From the NCBI GenBank assembly GCA_002686085.1, contig NZAC01000038.1:28726-92725 (forward strand): DNA of 64,000 nucleotides. The letters run 5' to 3'. Positions 26,964 through 35,472 of the stretch are shown here, in pieces. The notes under the pieces were generated by a model. The model had not been told where the DNA came from, did not search any database, and saw nothing but the letters and a program-made list of their open reading frames with translations. Source of the stretch: Roseibacillus sp. GTDB taxonomy: Bacteria; Verrucomicrobiota; Verrucomicrobiia; Verrucomicrobiales; Akkermansiaceae. The translations under genes were made by a program, and so were the position numbers. Within the stretch, counting starts at the first letter, position 1. Each line of letters opens with the position of its first letter.

Positions 26964-28082
26964 TTATTCGTCGATGTTCTGCGCGATGAGGTCTGCCAAT
27001 CCGACAGGAGCCTCATCTTCGACACCCAGGCGCGGCGCTGCAACCGATGGCATTGGCCCGCTGAGGAGCGATGGATCGAATGTCATCCCAAGGCTGAGCC
27101 CCAGCTCTGACAGCTTGTCCTTGATCTCATTGAGAGACTTCTTGCCGAAGTTGCGGTACTTAAGCATTTCTGCTTCCGTTTTCATTGCGAGCTGTCCGAC
27201 TGAAGTAATGTTGGCATTGTTCAGGCAGTTCGCAGCCCTCACCGAGAGTTCGATCTCGTTGACGCTCATATTCAGAAGCTTCTTGAGCGCAGCGTTCTCT
27301 TCACTCTGCTCGGCCGGAGCCTCCTCGAACTCGACAGCGTCATCATCGTAGTTCACAAACACATCGAGATGGTGTCGCAAGATAGCCGAAGCATGCAGCA
27401 GTGCCTCATGAGGCTCAATGCGCCCATCAGTCCACACGTCGAAGATGATTTTATCAAAGTCTGTCATCTGTCCAACACGAGTGTCTTCCACCGCGTATTT
27501 GACCCGGGTGACTGGAGAGAAAATCGAATCAATCGCGATTACCCCTATTGGCATTTCCTCCCTCTTGTTTTCGTCACCCGTTCGAAAACCCCTTCCGACC
27601 TGCACTTCAAACTCGCAATCAAATTTCACTGAGCGGTCCAGAGTGCAAATCACCTGATCCTTGTTGATAACTTCGTAGATATTATCATCATCAATATCTC
27701 CCGCTGTCACCACTCCCGCTTTCTCAACCTTGATTGAAAGAACACGGGGCTCCTTATCATGGTGACGAAACTTCACCTTCTTGAGATTCAGCACGATATC
27801 CGTGACGTCTTCAACAACTCCGGGCAGGGTAGAGAATTCATGCTGGACTCCTGCAATCCTTACCGAGGTAATTGCAGCCCCCTCCAAGGAGGAAAGAAGC
27901 ACTCGCCGTATCGAGTTCCCCACCGTGTGTCCAAAGCCGCGCTCAAATGGCTCGGCCACAAACTGTGCGTAAGAATCAGTGGCGGTATCTTCGTTCTTGA
28001 TTAGACGGTTTGGAACTTCAAACCGATCGAGCCTGATCGGCTCGTTTTCAACTTCGTTTTCAGCAAGAGGTGCTTCGGACAT
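26964..28082 (-). CDS. rpoA: DNA-directed RNA polymerase subunit alpha
   Basis: The scaffold subunit of RNA polymerase. The N-terminal domain (about residues 20-245) has [23 protein letters not shown], the dimerisation and assembly block. The C-terminal domain (about 275-345) has the DNA- and activator-binding HhH pattern [15 protein letters not shown] through LGLSLGM. ATG at 28082 is chosen by homology and gives 372 residues, slightly long because of N- and C-terminal extensions. Unlike most bacteria, no rpsM, rpsK or rpsD precedes it, so the pair rpoA-rplQ has its own promoter region. Confidence 0.96.
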   Translation of the reverse strand: MSEAPLAENEVENEPIRLDRFEVPNRLIKNEDTATDSYAQFVAEPFERGFGHTVGNSIRRVLLSSLEGAAITSVRIAGVQHEFSTLPGVVEDVTDIVLNLKKVKFRHHDKEPRVLSIKVEKAGVVTAGDIDDDNIYEVINKDQVICTLDRSVKFDCEFEVQVGRGFRTGDENKREEMPIGVIAIDSIFSPVTRVKYAVEDTRVGQMTDFDKIIFDVWTDGRIEPHEALLHASAILRHHLDVFVNYDDDAVEFEEAPAEQSEENAALKKLLNMSVNEIELSVRAANCLNNANITSVGQLAMKTEAEMLKYRNFGKKSLNEIKDKLSELGLSLGMTFDPSLLSGPMPSVAAPRLGVEDEAPVGLADLIAQNIDE

Positions 28083-28205
28083 TATTTTATGGGGCTGCCG
28101 GGTTTCCCTCTGGCGAGATGGCCACCAAACCTTTTGGCTGCCCAGAGGACCTACGGCGATTCTAGAGTCTCGCGAGCCGGGACTAAAGGTGATCTCCCCT
28201 GCCAA

Positions 28206-28227
28206 TGCAACCCTAAATTGCAACCCT
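28206..28227. repeat. 9-bp direct repeat in the rpoA leader
   Basis: TGCAACCCT occurs twice (28206-28214 and 28219-28227), a 13-base period, 120-145 bases upstream of rpoA. It could be a binding site in the promoter or leader, but no factor is known to me. Confidence 0.4.
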
Positions 28228-28262
28228 TACCCACTCGAAAAACTCTTCGCGTCCACCTAACA

Positions 28263-28287
28263 AATCCAATTACTTTTGTATTGGATT
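28263..28287. repeat. Inverted repeat between rpoA and the AP2-like gene
   Basis: AATCCAAT (28263-28270) and ATTGGATT (28280-28287) form a perfect 8-bp inverted repeat with nine bases between. It lies in the divergent region, 41 bases before the small plus-strand gene and about 180 before rpoA. A dimeric regulator site is plausible. Confidence 0.45.
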
Positions 28288-28327
28288 GTCTCTTACTTAA
28301 AGGCATATCGTCCCGCCCGCCAGCAAC

Positions 28328-28588
28328 ATGAAATCGAAACGCAACCTCACCCGCTTCACTTATGAGACTACTGCTTTTCAAGGTTGGCGTCTCTGCCTGA
28401 GCCGAGCAGGCACTACATTCACAAAATATTTCAGCGACAAAAAATACGGCAGCTCCAAAAAGTCGCTCGCAGCAGCCGAAACCAGTCTCGCGGAGCTGAT
28501 TCAGCTTGTCGACAATTCCCGTCGGGTAGACAACAAATTGAGTCAGGCTACGACGCGCAAGGCTCGGAAGCTTCTAGCAAAGTCCTGA
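28328..28588 (+). CDS. Small basic protein, possibly AP2-like DNA-binding
   Basis: An 86-residue basic protein. FQGWRLCLSRAGTTFTKYFSDKKYG followed by a helix with alanines (KSLAAAETSLAELI) resembles the three-strand-plus-helix AP2/integrase-arm DNA-binding module, in which an aromatic strand pattern precedes an Ala-rich helix. It is divergent from rpoA and monocistronic. I am not sure of the family; it is at least a plausible nucleic-acid-binding protein given its charge. Confidence 0.5.
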   Translation: MKSKRNLTRFTYETTAFQGWRLCLSRAGTTFTKYFSDKKYGSSKKSLAAAETSLAELIQLVDNSRRVDNKLSQATTRKARKLLAKS

Positions 28589-28667
28589 ATCTCCAAAGGA
28601 GATCCAGAGACAATAATTTCGCGCCTCGATCAACACCGATGGCTTCTGAGCATCGGCCAGCCACAGC

Positions 28668-29729
28668 CTACTCCGCAGCGCTCCCGGCTTTCTCCTTGCC
28701 AATAAGGTTGTCTACTATTGCTCGAAGTTCCTTGGCGGGAATCGCATAAGTCTCACATCGGTTGGCGCGCGCGATATTCATCCCGACGCAATGCCCTTCC
28801 AGATTGAGAAGGGGCCCACCAACACTTCGGACAGAAAGCGGCAAGTCCGTTTGCAGCACCCTCGGAAAATCACTCCTCCTTTTGGAGACCCGCCCACTCA
28901 TTGCATCATTTCTGGTCTTCCTCTCCTCGAAGACGCTCTCTCGCCTCTTCAATTCTACTTCCAAATCTAAACCTTCTCCGTCTCGTCTCAACCTTACCTG
29001 AATTCTGTCGCCCGGCTCCTTGCTGCCGAGCAACTCCTGTAAATCCTCCATACTCCTTACAGGACGACCCTCCATCTCCAGAATGACATCACCACTTTCC
29101 AGACCCGCCTCACTGGCACCGGAATCCTTTTGCACCTCCTTGACCGGAAGCCCTTCCTCCTCTCCGCTGGTGTCGAGCGTTACCCCGAGAACTACCGGAG
29201 CTCTTCCCTCTCCCACCTTCCGAGCATTCGCACTAATGATCCCTACGCGGAGTCTCCGGTCCCGTCGAGTTGTCGATCCGTTACTAATTACCCATGTCCC
29301 ATGAGCCGGCTCAGGCTCCGCCCATTTAATTACGGGCAGGCCCTGCCCCTCTACCTTGAGCAGGGCCACATCCCATTCCACCGTAGAGGAAACTACCCTC
29401 ACCTTCTTGAAGTGCTCTCGGTTGACTCTGACACTGAGCTCCTCCACGCCTTCAATCTCGCTGGCTTTTGTGACCAAATACCCATCGGAACTCACGATGA
29501 CTCCATAGGCAATGGACTTCCATCCATCGTAGACCACCGCGCTACTCTCTTGCAGCACTTCTCGAACTGGATCGAACGCCTTCCATGTCTCTTTCCCGTT
29601 GAGACGAAATTCTCCCTCGAGCTGCCCGACCTGCTGCTGCGCGGAAGCCGCAGAGACAACTAGTGACAGGAGAATCGGGATACCCCTACTTCTCACCCAA
29701 CTCAACTTCCACTTCCTGCTCTTTATCAT
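28668..29729 (-). CDS. HtrA-like pseudoprotease with a PDZ domain inserted inside the protease fold
   Basis: A signal peptide precedes a trypsin-like domain whose catalytic positions are changed: the His site (VTKAS, residue 90) is Ser, the Asp (EWDVALLKV, residue 120) is kept, and the Ser site (RSVGGPL, residue 303) is Val. A PDZ domain (about 178-265, with EAGLESGDVILEMEG) lies between strand VGIISANAR and the segment FPRVLQTD...GGPLLNLEGHCVGMN. The protease is therefore split by the PDZ instead of being followed by it. It is likely a non-catalytic binding partner of the upstream HtrA, with which it overlaps by 44 bases. A GTG at 29696 is a rival start with the signal peptide nearer the N-terminus. 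Confidence 0.8.
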   Translation of the reverse strand: MIKSRKWKLSWVRSRGIPILLSLVVSAASAQQQVGQLEGEFRLNGKETWKAFDPVREVLQESSAVVYDGWKSIAYGVIVSSDGYLVTKASEIEGVEELSVRVNREHFKKVRVVSSTVEWDVALLKVEGQGLPVIKWAEPEPAHGTWVISNGSTTRRDRRLRVGIISANARKVGEGRAPVVLGVTLDTSGEEEGLPVKEVQKDSGASEAGLESGDVILEMEGRPVRSMEDLQELLGSKEPGDRIQVRLRRDGEGLDLEVELKRRESVFEERKTRNDAMSGRVSKRRSDFPRVLQTDLPLSVRSVGGPLLNLEGHCVGMNIARANRCETYAIPAKELRAIVDNLIGKEKAGSAAE

Positions 29730-30690
29730 CTCTAAGGATTTTAAGTTTAACTTTTTGCCCGGGCTTAAAGCCTTTCAGCGATGCTGAGAACTGCTCTGCG
29801 CCGTCCAGTTCATTTCCGTTCAACATCAGAATGACATCGCCCTCCTGCAAGCCTGCATCAGCAGCAGGAGTCTTGTCGCCTACCTCTTTAATTACGACAC
29901 CACCTTCTTCCCGGTCTTCAGTAGAGACTCCCAGAAAAGCCACTGCTTCTTGAGCGAATGGTCCCTTTCCTACGAACTCCTTGGCCAACATCGCATCCCA
30001 GTTCTTAAGAAATTCGCGCAAGGGCACATGCATATTCTGCTCCAAGCTCGCCCCTACCCTGCTATGAATTCCGATCAGTTGACCCTTCATATTAAAAAGC
30101 GGACCTCCCGAATCACCACCGATCAAATTGCAGTCAGAGTTAATGGTTTGCTCCGCCATTCTTACAAGTCGCCCAATCCGGACCCCTACCCCTCTCTCCT
30201 TCTCAAAGCCCCCAGAGTGACCCAAGGCGTAGACCCAATCACCAAGTGAAGCTGAATCCCCTCGATCGAGTTCTACATAGGGAAAAACCCCTTCCTCCAT
30301 AATTTGAACCATGGCCGCATCCGTTGAGGCTACCAGACCAAGAGAGACCGCCTTATATTTCGTTCCGTCTTCCATGATCACCGTCATTTCCTTCCCGACA
30401 CCCGCGCTCACATGGGCAGCTGTAAGAACCAACCCTTTACCAGACACAATTACACCACTACCCGATCCACCTCCCAGATCAATAGACACCGTCGCAGCCC
30501 GTGCCTGAGGAAGAGTTTCTTGCAGTGCCTTTTGAATGTTGCGGAGATCACGGAGATCCTCTGGCACTTCTTTCTCGTTGAAATACTGCCGATCCTCTCC
30601 GACCTCCTCAGCGGCAGAGATCAGGCAGCAGCCCACCGACCATACCGAGAAACAAAACAACCAAAGACCTGTGAGACGATGCTTTTTCAT
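29686..30690 (-). CDS. HtrA/DegP-like secreted serine protease with one PDZ domain
   Basis: A signal or lipoprotein-like leader (SVGCCLISA) precedes a trypsin-like domain with an intact triad: His93 in LTAAHVSAG, Asp124 in ASTDAAMVQI and Ser194 in GGDSGGPLFN. A PDZ domain (about 245-330, DAGLQEGDVILMLNG) follows. Members degrade misfolded envelope proteins. At 334 residues it is compact, like DegS-type proteins with one PDZ, though a membrane anchor is not certain. It is the first gene of a pair with the pseudoprotease downstream. Confidence 0.88.
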   Translation of the reverse strand: MKKHRLTGLWLFCFSVWSVGCCLISAAEEVGEDRQYFNEKEVPEDLRDLRNIQKALQETLPQARAATVSIDLGGGSGSGVIVSGKGLVLTAAHVSAGVGKEMTVIMEDGTKYKAVSLGLVASTDAAMVQIMEEGVFPYVELDRGDSASLGDWVYALGHSGGFEKERGVGVRIGRLVRMAEQTINSDCNLIGGDSGGPLFNMKGQLIGIHSRVGASLEQNMHVPLREFLKNWDAMLAKEFVGKGPFAQEAVAFLGVSTEDREEGGVVIKEVGDKTPAADAGLQEGDVILMLNGNELDGAEQFSASLKGFKPGQKVKLKILRDDKEQEVEVELGEK

Positions 30691-30901
30691 ACCGCTCCGA
30701 CAATCTAGGCATCACCGTTTAGCACTTCAACGACCAAGCCGAAAAAAGACAACCCAACGGCGTAAAACTGGCCCAGGAAACCCCCTAACCTGTAGCCAAC
30801 GCCTGTTGGGCTGTCCAACCCCCACAAGGAGGATCCTAAGTTGATTTACAATCGCTCCCGCATTGGCAAGCACAATTCCAATCGGTCTGATTCACTGAAG
30901 G

Positions 30902-31501
30902 TCAGGTGTTTCTGACCATCTCGATTATCACCTCGCGCCCTAATCGATCAGGATGACTACGATCAGGTGACCGCTCTCTTGTGATCGTGAAGCTCTCTCC
31001 GAACAAACCGTGCAGCTCGTCCAGACTTACGCCAAACGGAGGTCCAGACGCACCATCCTCTCGTGAGGGAGGGTCCGTAAAAAAGACACCCAGCAAAAAG
31101 CCTCCAGGAGCAAGCCAGTCCTTAGCTGACTTCACATAGTCACTCCGCTGCTCGGGCTGGATCGCACAAAAGCAAGTATGTTCGAAAATCATATCGACAG
31201 AGTGCTCTGGCACTATCGTGGCATCTAAAAAATCACCTTCCAGCCATCTAACAGCATCACCATAACGCTCCTCGGCGGACTTCAGCGCAGTAGGCGCCAG
31301 GTCCAAGCCCGTGACCTGTAGACCAACTCTCCTTAACGCCTCTGCATCATGTCCATAGCCACAACCTGGAACCAAGGCGGTTTGACCCTTCAGAAAATCC
31401 GTCCCTTCCTTCTTCAGAAGCGAAGTTAAAGGAGGAGCGGCCCCTCCAAGATCCCAAGGGGTATCCTTCTCCCTGTATGACTGTTCCCAGTTCACCGCCA
31501 T
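30902..31501 (-). CDS. SAM-dependent methyltransferase, thiopurine/thiol methyltransferase-like
   Basis: A class I methyltransferase of 199 residues. NWEQSYREKDTPWDLG is the start of the TPMT/halide-thiol methyltransferase group. Motif I is ALVPGCGYGHDAEAL, the acidic ribose ligand is in VTGLDLAP, and EHTCFCAIQPEQR is the characteristic region after motif IV. Members methylate thiols, halides or metalloids, often in detoxification. It is 19 bases downstream of a TPM-like gene pair on the same strand, which does not obviously inform its function. Confidence 0.85.
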   Translation of the reverse strand: MAVNWEQSYREKDTPWDLGGAAPPLTSLLKKEGTDFLKGQTALVPGCGYGHDAEALRRVGLQVTGLDLAPTALKSAEERYGDAVRWLEGDFLDATIVPEHSVDMIFEHTCFCAIQPEQRSDYVKSAKDWLAPGGFLLGVFFTDPPSREDGASGPPFGVSLDELHGLFGESFTITRERSPDRSHPDRLGREVIIEMVRNT

Positions 31502-31520
31502 TCGCTTTTAAACATCCGCA

Positions 31521-32651
31521 TCACGAATCAGACCAACGCTCTAATTCGGCTTCCTGATGCCGCTGTCTCGAAGGAGGCAGGTGCGGATCCACAAATGTCA
31601 CCACTGCACCAGCTCCTGCAGCATGAGGAGCTCCAAAGACGCGCTCATCATCAACTTCAGGAAAATGGTATTTTCTTTGTCTTAAGCTCCAGCGCCATGC
31701 AAACACCCCGACAACCAATCCACCCAAGCCAACCAAAAGGATAAGACCGGCGCGCGCAGCGCCCCATAAGTTATCTGCCTCCAGGCTACCTTCAGGAACC
31801 TCAAAATCTTCAACAGGCTGAACCCCTGCTGTCTTTTCCTGAAGACCTGCAATTTCCAGTTCCCTCTCGATCCAATAGAGTCGCGTTGATAGCTCACCCA
31901 GAAAACTGTCCAACTGAAGAGCTTCATCAGTTTTCTCAAATGCCTCAACTATCGCAGCTCGAAGCGCTCTCTCCTGCTCATCCTGAGGAATAACGGCACG
32001 TATTTCGGAGCTCATCATAAGTTGGGCTCGATTAGGGGCCCCTAGATGGAAATAGACGGAGACTACCGGACCAGAGTCCTTGAAGAGTCCCCCGTATAAC
32101 TGATGAACCTTTTCGATATTGTATTCCTCAGGGATCTCTTGCCGCTCATCAAAAAGGTATAGAACGATATTTATCTCAGATTCTTTGGAGTGGTAACTCA
32201 GGAAACTTGCACAGTCGCGAAATTCCTGCTGAGAGAGTAGATCCTGAGGATCTTTAAGGAAGACGACCTCTCCCAGGGGGTCCTCAGGCGCCGAATGAAA
32301 ATAGCCTGCCATCTGCTCGGAGGACAACACCAGCTCGTTCGGATCCAGCCGCTCAGGCTGCGGCTCCACATCCTCCGGCAGATCCACAACCGAGGGCTCA
32401 ATAGTAGCCTCTGGATCAACGGTTGCCTGCCCAAAGAAATTCTCTCCTGCCACGATCTCTCCCTTTTTTACTCCTTCATAATCGCTGGGACTCCACACAG
32501 GAAGCTCCGGCAATCCTGAGCTCAGCTTCTCTCTGGACGCCCCGGGTTGACCACTATCGGGATTCGTACCGTCGAAAGGCCCCGCACTTTGGGCTCCAAG
32601 AGGAGACTGAACAACAAGCGGAAAAAGAAAAAGACAGAACCCGAGCCTCAT
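31521..32651 (-). CDS. Secreted, membrane-anchored protein, TPM-like
   Basis: A signal peptide (ending near LGAQS), then about 120 polar residues, an alpha/beta domain (about 105-240, with INIVLYLFDERQEIP and SVYFHLGAPNRAQLMMSSEI), one membrane helix (AGLILLVGLGGLVVGVFAW) and a basic cytoplasmic tail. The domain resembles a divergent TPM fold, and its upstream neighbour has a clearer TPM domain and overlaps it by four bases, so the two probably work together at the membrane. TPM proteins were first noted in photosystem II repair; in other bacteria their role is unclear. Confidence 0.55.
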   Translation of the reverse strand: MRLGFCLFLFPLVVQSPLGAQSAGPFDGTNPDSGQPGASREKLSSGLPELPVWSPSDYEGVKKGEIVAGENFFGQATVDPEATIEPSVVDLPEDVEPQPERLDPNELVLSSEQMAGYFHSAPEDPLGEVVFLKDPQDLLSQQEFRDCASFLSYHSKESEINIVLYLFDERQEIPEEYNIEKVHQLYGGLFKDSGPVVSVYFHLGAPNRAQLMMSSEIRAVIPQDEQERALRAAIVEAFEKTDEALQLDSFLGELSTRLYWIERELEIAGLQEKTAGVQPVEDFEVPEGSLEADNLWGAARAGLILLVGLGGLVVGVFAWRWSLRQRKYHFPEVDDERVFGAPHAAGAGAVVTFVDPHLPPSRQRHQEAELERWSDS

Positions 32652-33295
32652 GCCTCACTTTTCTTCCGCCCTCCTTTGTGGTGCTCCCTTAGTCCACGCA
32701 GCCCCCCGTCAGAACTCCCCGTATTCTCGCGGTGCGCTCTTAGTTCATTGGCTTCCCTCTCAGCCCGGCGCGACTGCTTTGCCAACACTTTCGTAACCCT
32801 ACTCAAGACCGACTCACTGGCCCTTAACCACTGCCCCTCGAGAAAGTATGGGTGCGCACCTGAAAGCGCCCCAAAAGTTGCGTCCTCTGAAAGAAAGGGT
32901 CCCAGCGCATAACCAGAAGTGATTCCCGCAGACTTTCCTCCGACATCAACACTAAGGAGTATCCCTCCCTCATTCGGCCGGGAGACATCAACGTCCTCAA
33001 AAGCGCCACGATTCAGCAACCAGAAGCCAAACTGCCGAAGACTGGGAGTTTCCCTGAAACTACCAAAATAGATCCCAAAAAAGAGCTGAGGAAAATTCTG
33101 CTGGAATTGATCAAGGCGCCCTCGGAGAGCAATCCGTTCTTTCCGGCGTAAGACTCCTGCAGCATCTGTCAAGGTTCGCAACCTTACATCATCCTGCCCG
33201 AAGACCCGGTCTACATCCCTGATACTGAAAGCACAATGAGGGCACTCCCGGGCCATGCTATGAACTCTCTGAACACATCGGGGACACTTCATCAC
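32648..33295 (-). CDS. TPM-domain protein with N-terminal zinc ribbon
   Basis: Two CxxC pairs at the N-terminus (CPRC and CPHC, spaced 13) form a zinc ribbon. Residues about 60-175 match the TPM pattern: FWLLNRGAFEDVD, then GGILLSVDVGGKSAGITSGYALGPFLSE, then HPYFLEGQWLRASESVLSRV, equivalent to the family regions ending in a G-x-G-L motif and a C-terminal helix. No membrane helix or signal is seen, so it is probably cytoplasmic. The tail is basic and Gly-rich. It overlaps the downstream gene by four bases. Confidence 0.65.
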   Translation of the reverse strand: MMKCPRCVQRVHSMARECPHCAFSIRDVDRVFGQDDVRLRTLTDAAGVLRRKERIALRGRLDQFQQNFPQLFFGIYFGSFRETPSLRQFGFWLLNRGAFEDVDVSRPNEGGILLSVDVGGKSAGITSGYALGPFLSEDATFGALSGAHPYFLEGQWLRASESVLSRVTKVLAKQSRRAEREANELRAHRENTGSSDGGLRGLREHHKGGRKKSEA

Positions 33296-33328
33296 CTTAA
33301 ATTCTCCCTGGCAGTCTATGGCAGATAG

Positions 33329-34444
33329 TCACCATTCTGTTCCCAATCCATGACGCCCCGCAAGCTCCAATAACTCCGGACGCATTGGCCACTCGTCGGG
33401 ACGTTCACTCTTCTCGTGCCTGCGACTGGCGCCTTTTAACTTCATACACCCCGTATTGTCACCGGCTGCCATGATTTCCGCCACCTCAGCGGCAGTAAAC
33501 TCAATATCAGGCATCCTCCCAAACTCCTCAATCTTCGATTCTATGCTCCGGGCCGACTCTCCGGCCTCCTGAATAAATGTTGGCACAACGCTCTTAACCG
33601 GAGCCTGAGAGAGATTCCACAGACAGGCGAAGTGAAGAAGATCCATTTCATGCCGGTCAATCACTCCCGCCATCTTTTCAATTCGGTCGTGCCCTGCCTC
33701 AACCCATCCTTTCGGCCGATATGCACGGTGATCCCCGGGCTTGAACTCGTGCCCCCTCTTCATATCACCATGGAAAAGCCCGCCGTAGTCAACTACCCTG
33801 GTCAAAATCTCCACACCGTGCTTCTGGGCGGCAGGAAGAACGAAATGCCCGGGCCAAGGCTCCAACGGATTGAGAATGATCATCGCCCAATCGATCACCT
33901 CGCCGAAGCGCTCAAAGCAATGAATCAGATCAAGAGTAAACCCATTAGCCGGCCCCGGAGCAATTCCCAGCCTCGTGGCCATCCCCTCTTCCTTCAGCTC
34001 CACCATTCCCTTCCAAACATCCTCGCTGGTGTATCCCGTCTCATCTGGGTTGTGGAGCATCAACAGGTCAAAGTAATCAGTTCCACAGTTGGAGAGGGAC
34101 TTACTGCAAGCCATTCGTAAAAAATCTACATACTGATCGGGTCCCCGAAGCTCAGGGTCAGTGAATCGCGGGAAGCCTCCTGATCCGGCGCGAACGCCTT
34201 TATAGAAGTCGTGACCAATGGTGCCAACAAGGCAGTAGGATTCACGCGGATAGTCTGCGAGGGCCTTACCGAGGACGATATCGGCCTCTCCCTGCCCATA
34301 AACATCGGCCGTGACAAAAGTTCGAACGCCACGGGCATATGCGAGCTGGATACATTGAATGTAACGATCTTCTTCAAGGGCTTCCCCAAAATGCATGTAG
34401 CGCCCTCCGCTCCATGTCCCATAAGCAGTTTTCGTCAGGTTCAT
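33329..34444 (-). CDS. Aldo/keto reductase family protein lacking the catalytic lysine
   Basis: A TIM-barrel AKR-like protein of 371 residues. Asp47 and Tyr49 of the tetrad are in VTADVYGQGEAD and the His is in FDLLMLHNPD. The strand that should read A-T-K-V is CLVGTIG, so the lysine position is Thr75. The C-terminal cofactor region (VPTFIQEAGESARSIESKI) is weak. Loss of lysine argues against normal reductase activity; it may be an isomerase, dehydratase or binding protein within the superfamily. It stands alone, with no coupled partner. Confidence 0.75.
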   Translation of the reverse strand: MNLTKTAYGTWSGGRYMHFGEALEEDRYIQCIQLAYARGVRTFVTADVYGQGEADIVLGKALADYPRESYCLVGTIGHDFYKGVRAGSGGFPRFTDPELRGPDQYVDFLRMACSKSLSNCGTDYFDLLMLHNPDETGYTSEDVWKGMVELKEEGMATRLGIAPGPANGFTLDLIHCFERFGEVIDWAMIILNPLEPWPGHFVLPAAQKHGVEILTRVVDYGGLFHGDMKRGHEFKPGDHRAYRPKGWVEAGHDRIEKMAGVIDRHEMDLLHFACLWNLSQAPVKSVVPTFIQEAGESARSIESKIEEFGRMPDIEFTAAEVAEIMAAGDNTGCMKLKGASRRHEKSERPDEWPMRPELLELAGRHGLGTEW

Positions 34445-34674
34445 CTATACGCGCACCACCTAAAGACAGCAGGCCGAGCCGTCAACGCTAAGCGCTTACA
34501 ATGCTCAGTCAGGATTGAGCCAATGTTCTCTGGAATCTCTCTACCATTCGGCCTTTCAGTGAATTAGATGCCAAGACGCAACAGATCACCCCTATTCACA
34601 ATTTATTAACAATCTCAACGCGATCACGCCTTGCCCCCGCTTGACATGTCCTGCGCTCTTCCCATCGTGCCCAA

Positions 34675-35463
34675 GTGATCACGTCGTGGGATGAACGAAC
34701 CTTGGCAAACGGCCGATGGTTCCACTCAAACTTGGGGCCTTTGTCGATTACCCTGCTGAGGCGCTACGACGAGTGGCGCGTGAGCACATCGTGCGCGAAA
34801 GAGCACGGCATCCACGGTGACGAGGGCAAGTCTGAGGACCTCCCCGACACTCTAGAATGGCAACGCTGGGATTGCCACGATGATGATTCGCGTATCTGCC
34901 TCACGCCGGCGCTCCCCAACCTTCCGGTAATAGCCAAGCCAAACACCTCCCTTTCTATTGCGCCTGGGGGCAATGCTCTATTCTATATCGGAATCCCCAT
35001 GGATCTGGAGATCCACGGAGAATGCGGGGGAAACCTCCGCAAGCTCATCAGCATTCCCTCCGAAACACTTAGCAAGACTTGGCATGGGGACCGCTCGGCG
35101 GGCGAGGTATGCTACTCTCTAAAAACACGCGCGCGCCGCAATTTTGATCCCAGCGAATGGCTCGATCATGACATCATCATCAGTGTAGATCTGCACAATG
35201 AGAGTCAGGATACTTTTGAATTCGAACGGCTGTTTCTCGACTTAGGTCACTTCTCTATTTTCAGTCATGAAAAGCGTCTCTGGACAAATGCTTGTCGCAT
35301 TCGCATCACCGAAAACGATGAGGAAGGAAACGATATCACCTATGATTCGACTCCGATTAGTCCGGCGGATAGTGGAAAAGAAGTCTCCCCGGCCCGTGAA
35401 GGAAAAACTAGCCGCTCTACCCTCCGCCGCGCTTTTGCCTCCGTTATTGACGTCATTCACTAA
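34675..35463 (+). CDS. DUF432-like protein next to a mechanosensitive channel
   Basis: A soluble, acidic, beta-rich protein of 262 residues starting with GTG. The central NTSLSIAPGGNALFYIGIPMDLE and VCYSLKTRARRNF blocks fit my memory of DUF432, a mainly archaeal family that is often encoded beside MscS channels. Here the next gene, ten bases downstream, is indeed an MscS. I infer an accessory role for the channel; no biochemical function is known. The family assignment is moderately certain. Confidence 0.6.
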   Translation: MITSWDERTLANGRWFHSNLGPLSITLLRRYDEWRVSTSCAKEHGIHGDEGKSEDLPDTLEWQRWDCHDDDSRICLTPALPNLPVIAKPNTSLSIAPGGNALFYIGIPMDLEIHGECGGNLRKLISIPSETLSKTWHGDRSAGEVCYSLKTRARRNFDPSEWLDHDIIISVDLHNESQDTFEFERLFLDLGHFSIFSHEKRLWTNACRIRITENDEEGNDITYDSTPISPADSGKEVSPAREGKTSRSTLRRAFASVIDVIH

Positions 35464-35472
35464 AACCTTCCC

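Noticed and set aside
28588..28610. Hairpin ATCTCC-AAA-GGAGAT after the AP2-like gene
   Set aside because: Six pairs, no T-run; too weak to annotate.
34642..34670. TTGACA before the DUF432 gene as a promoter
   Set aside because: The -10 position 17 bases downstream reads ATCGTG, far from consensus.
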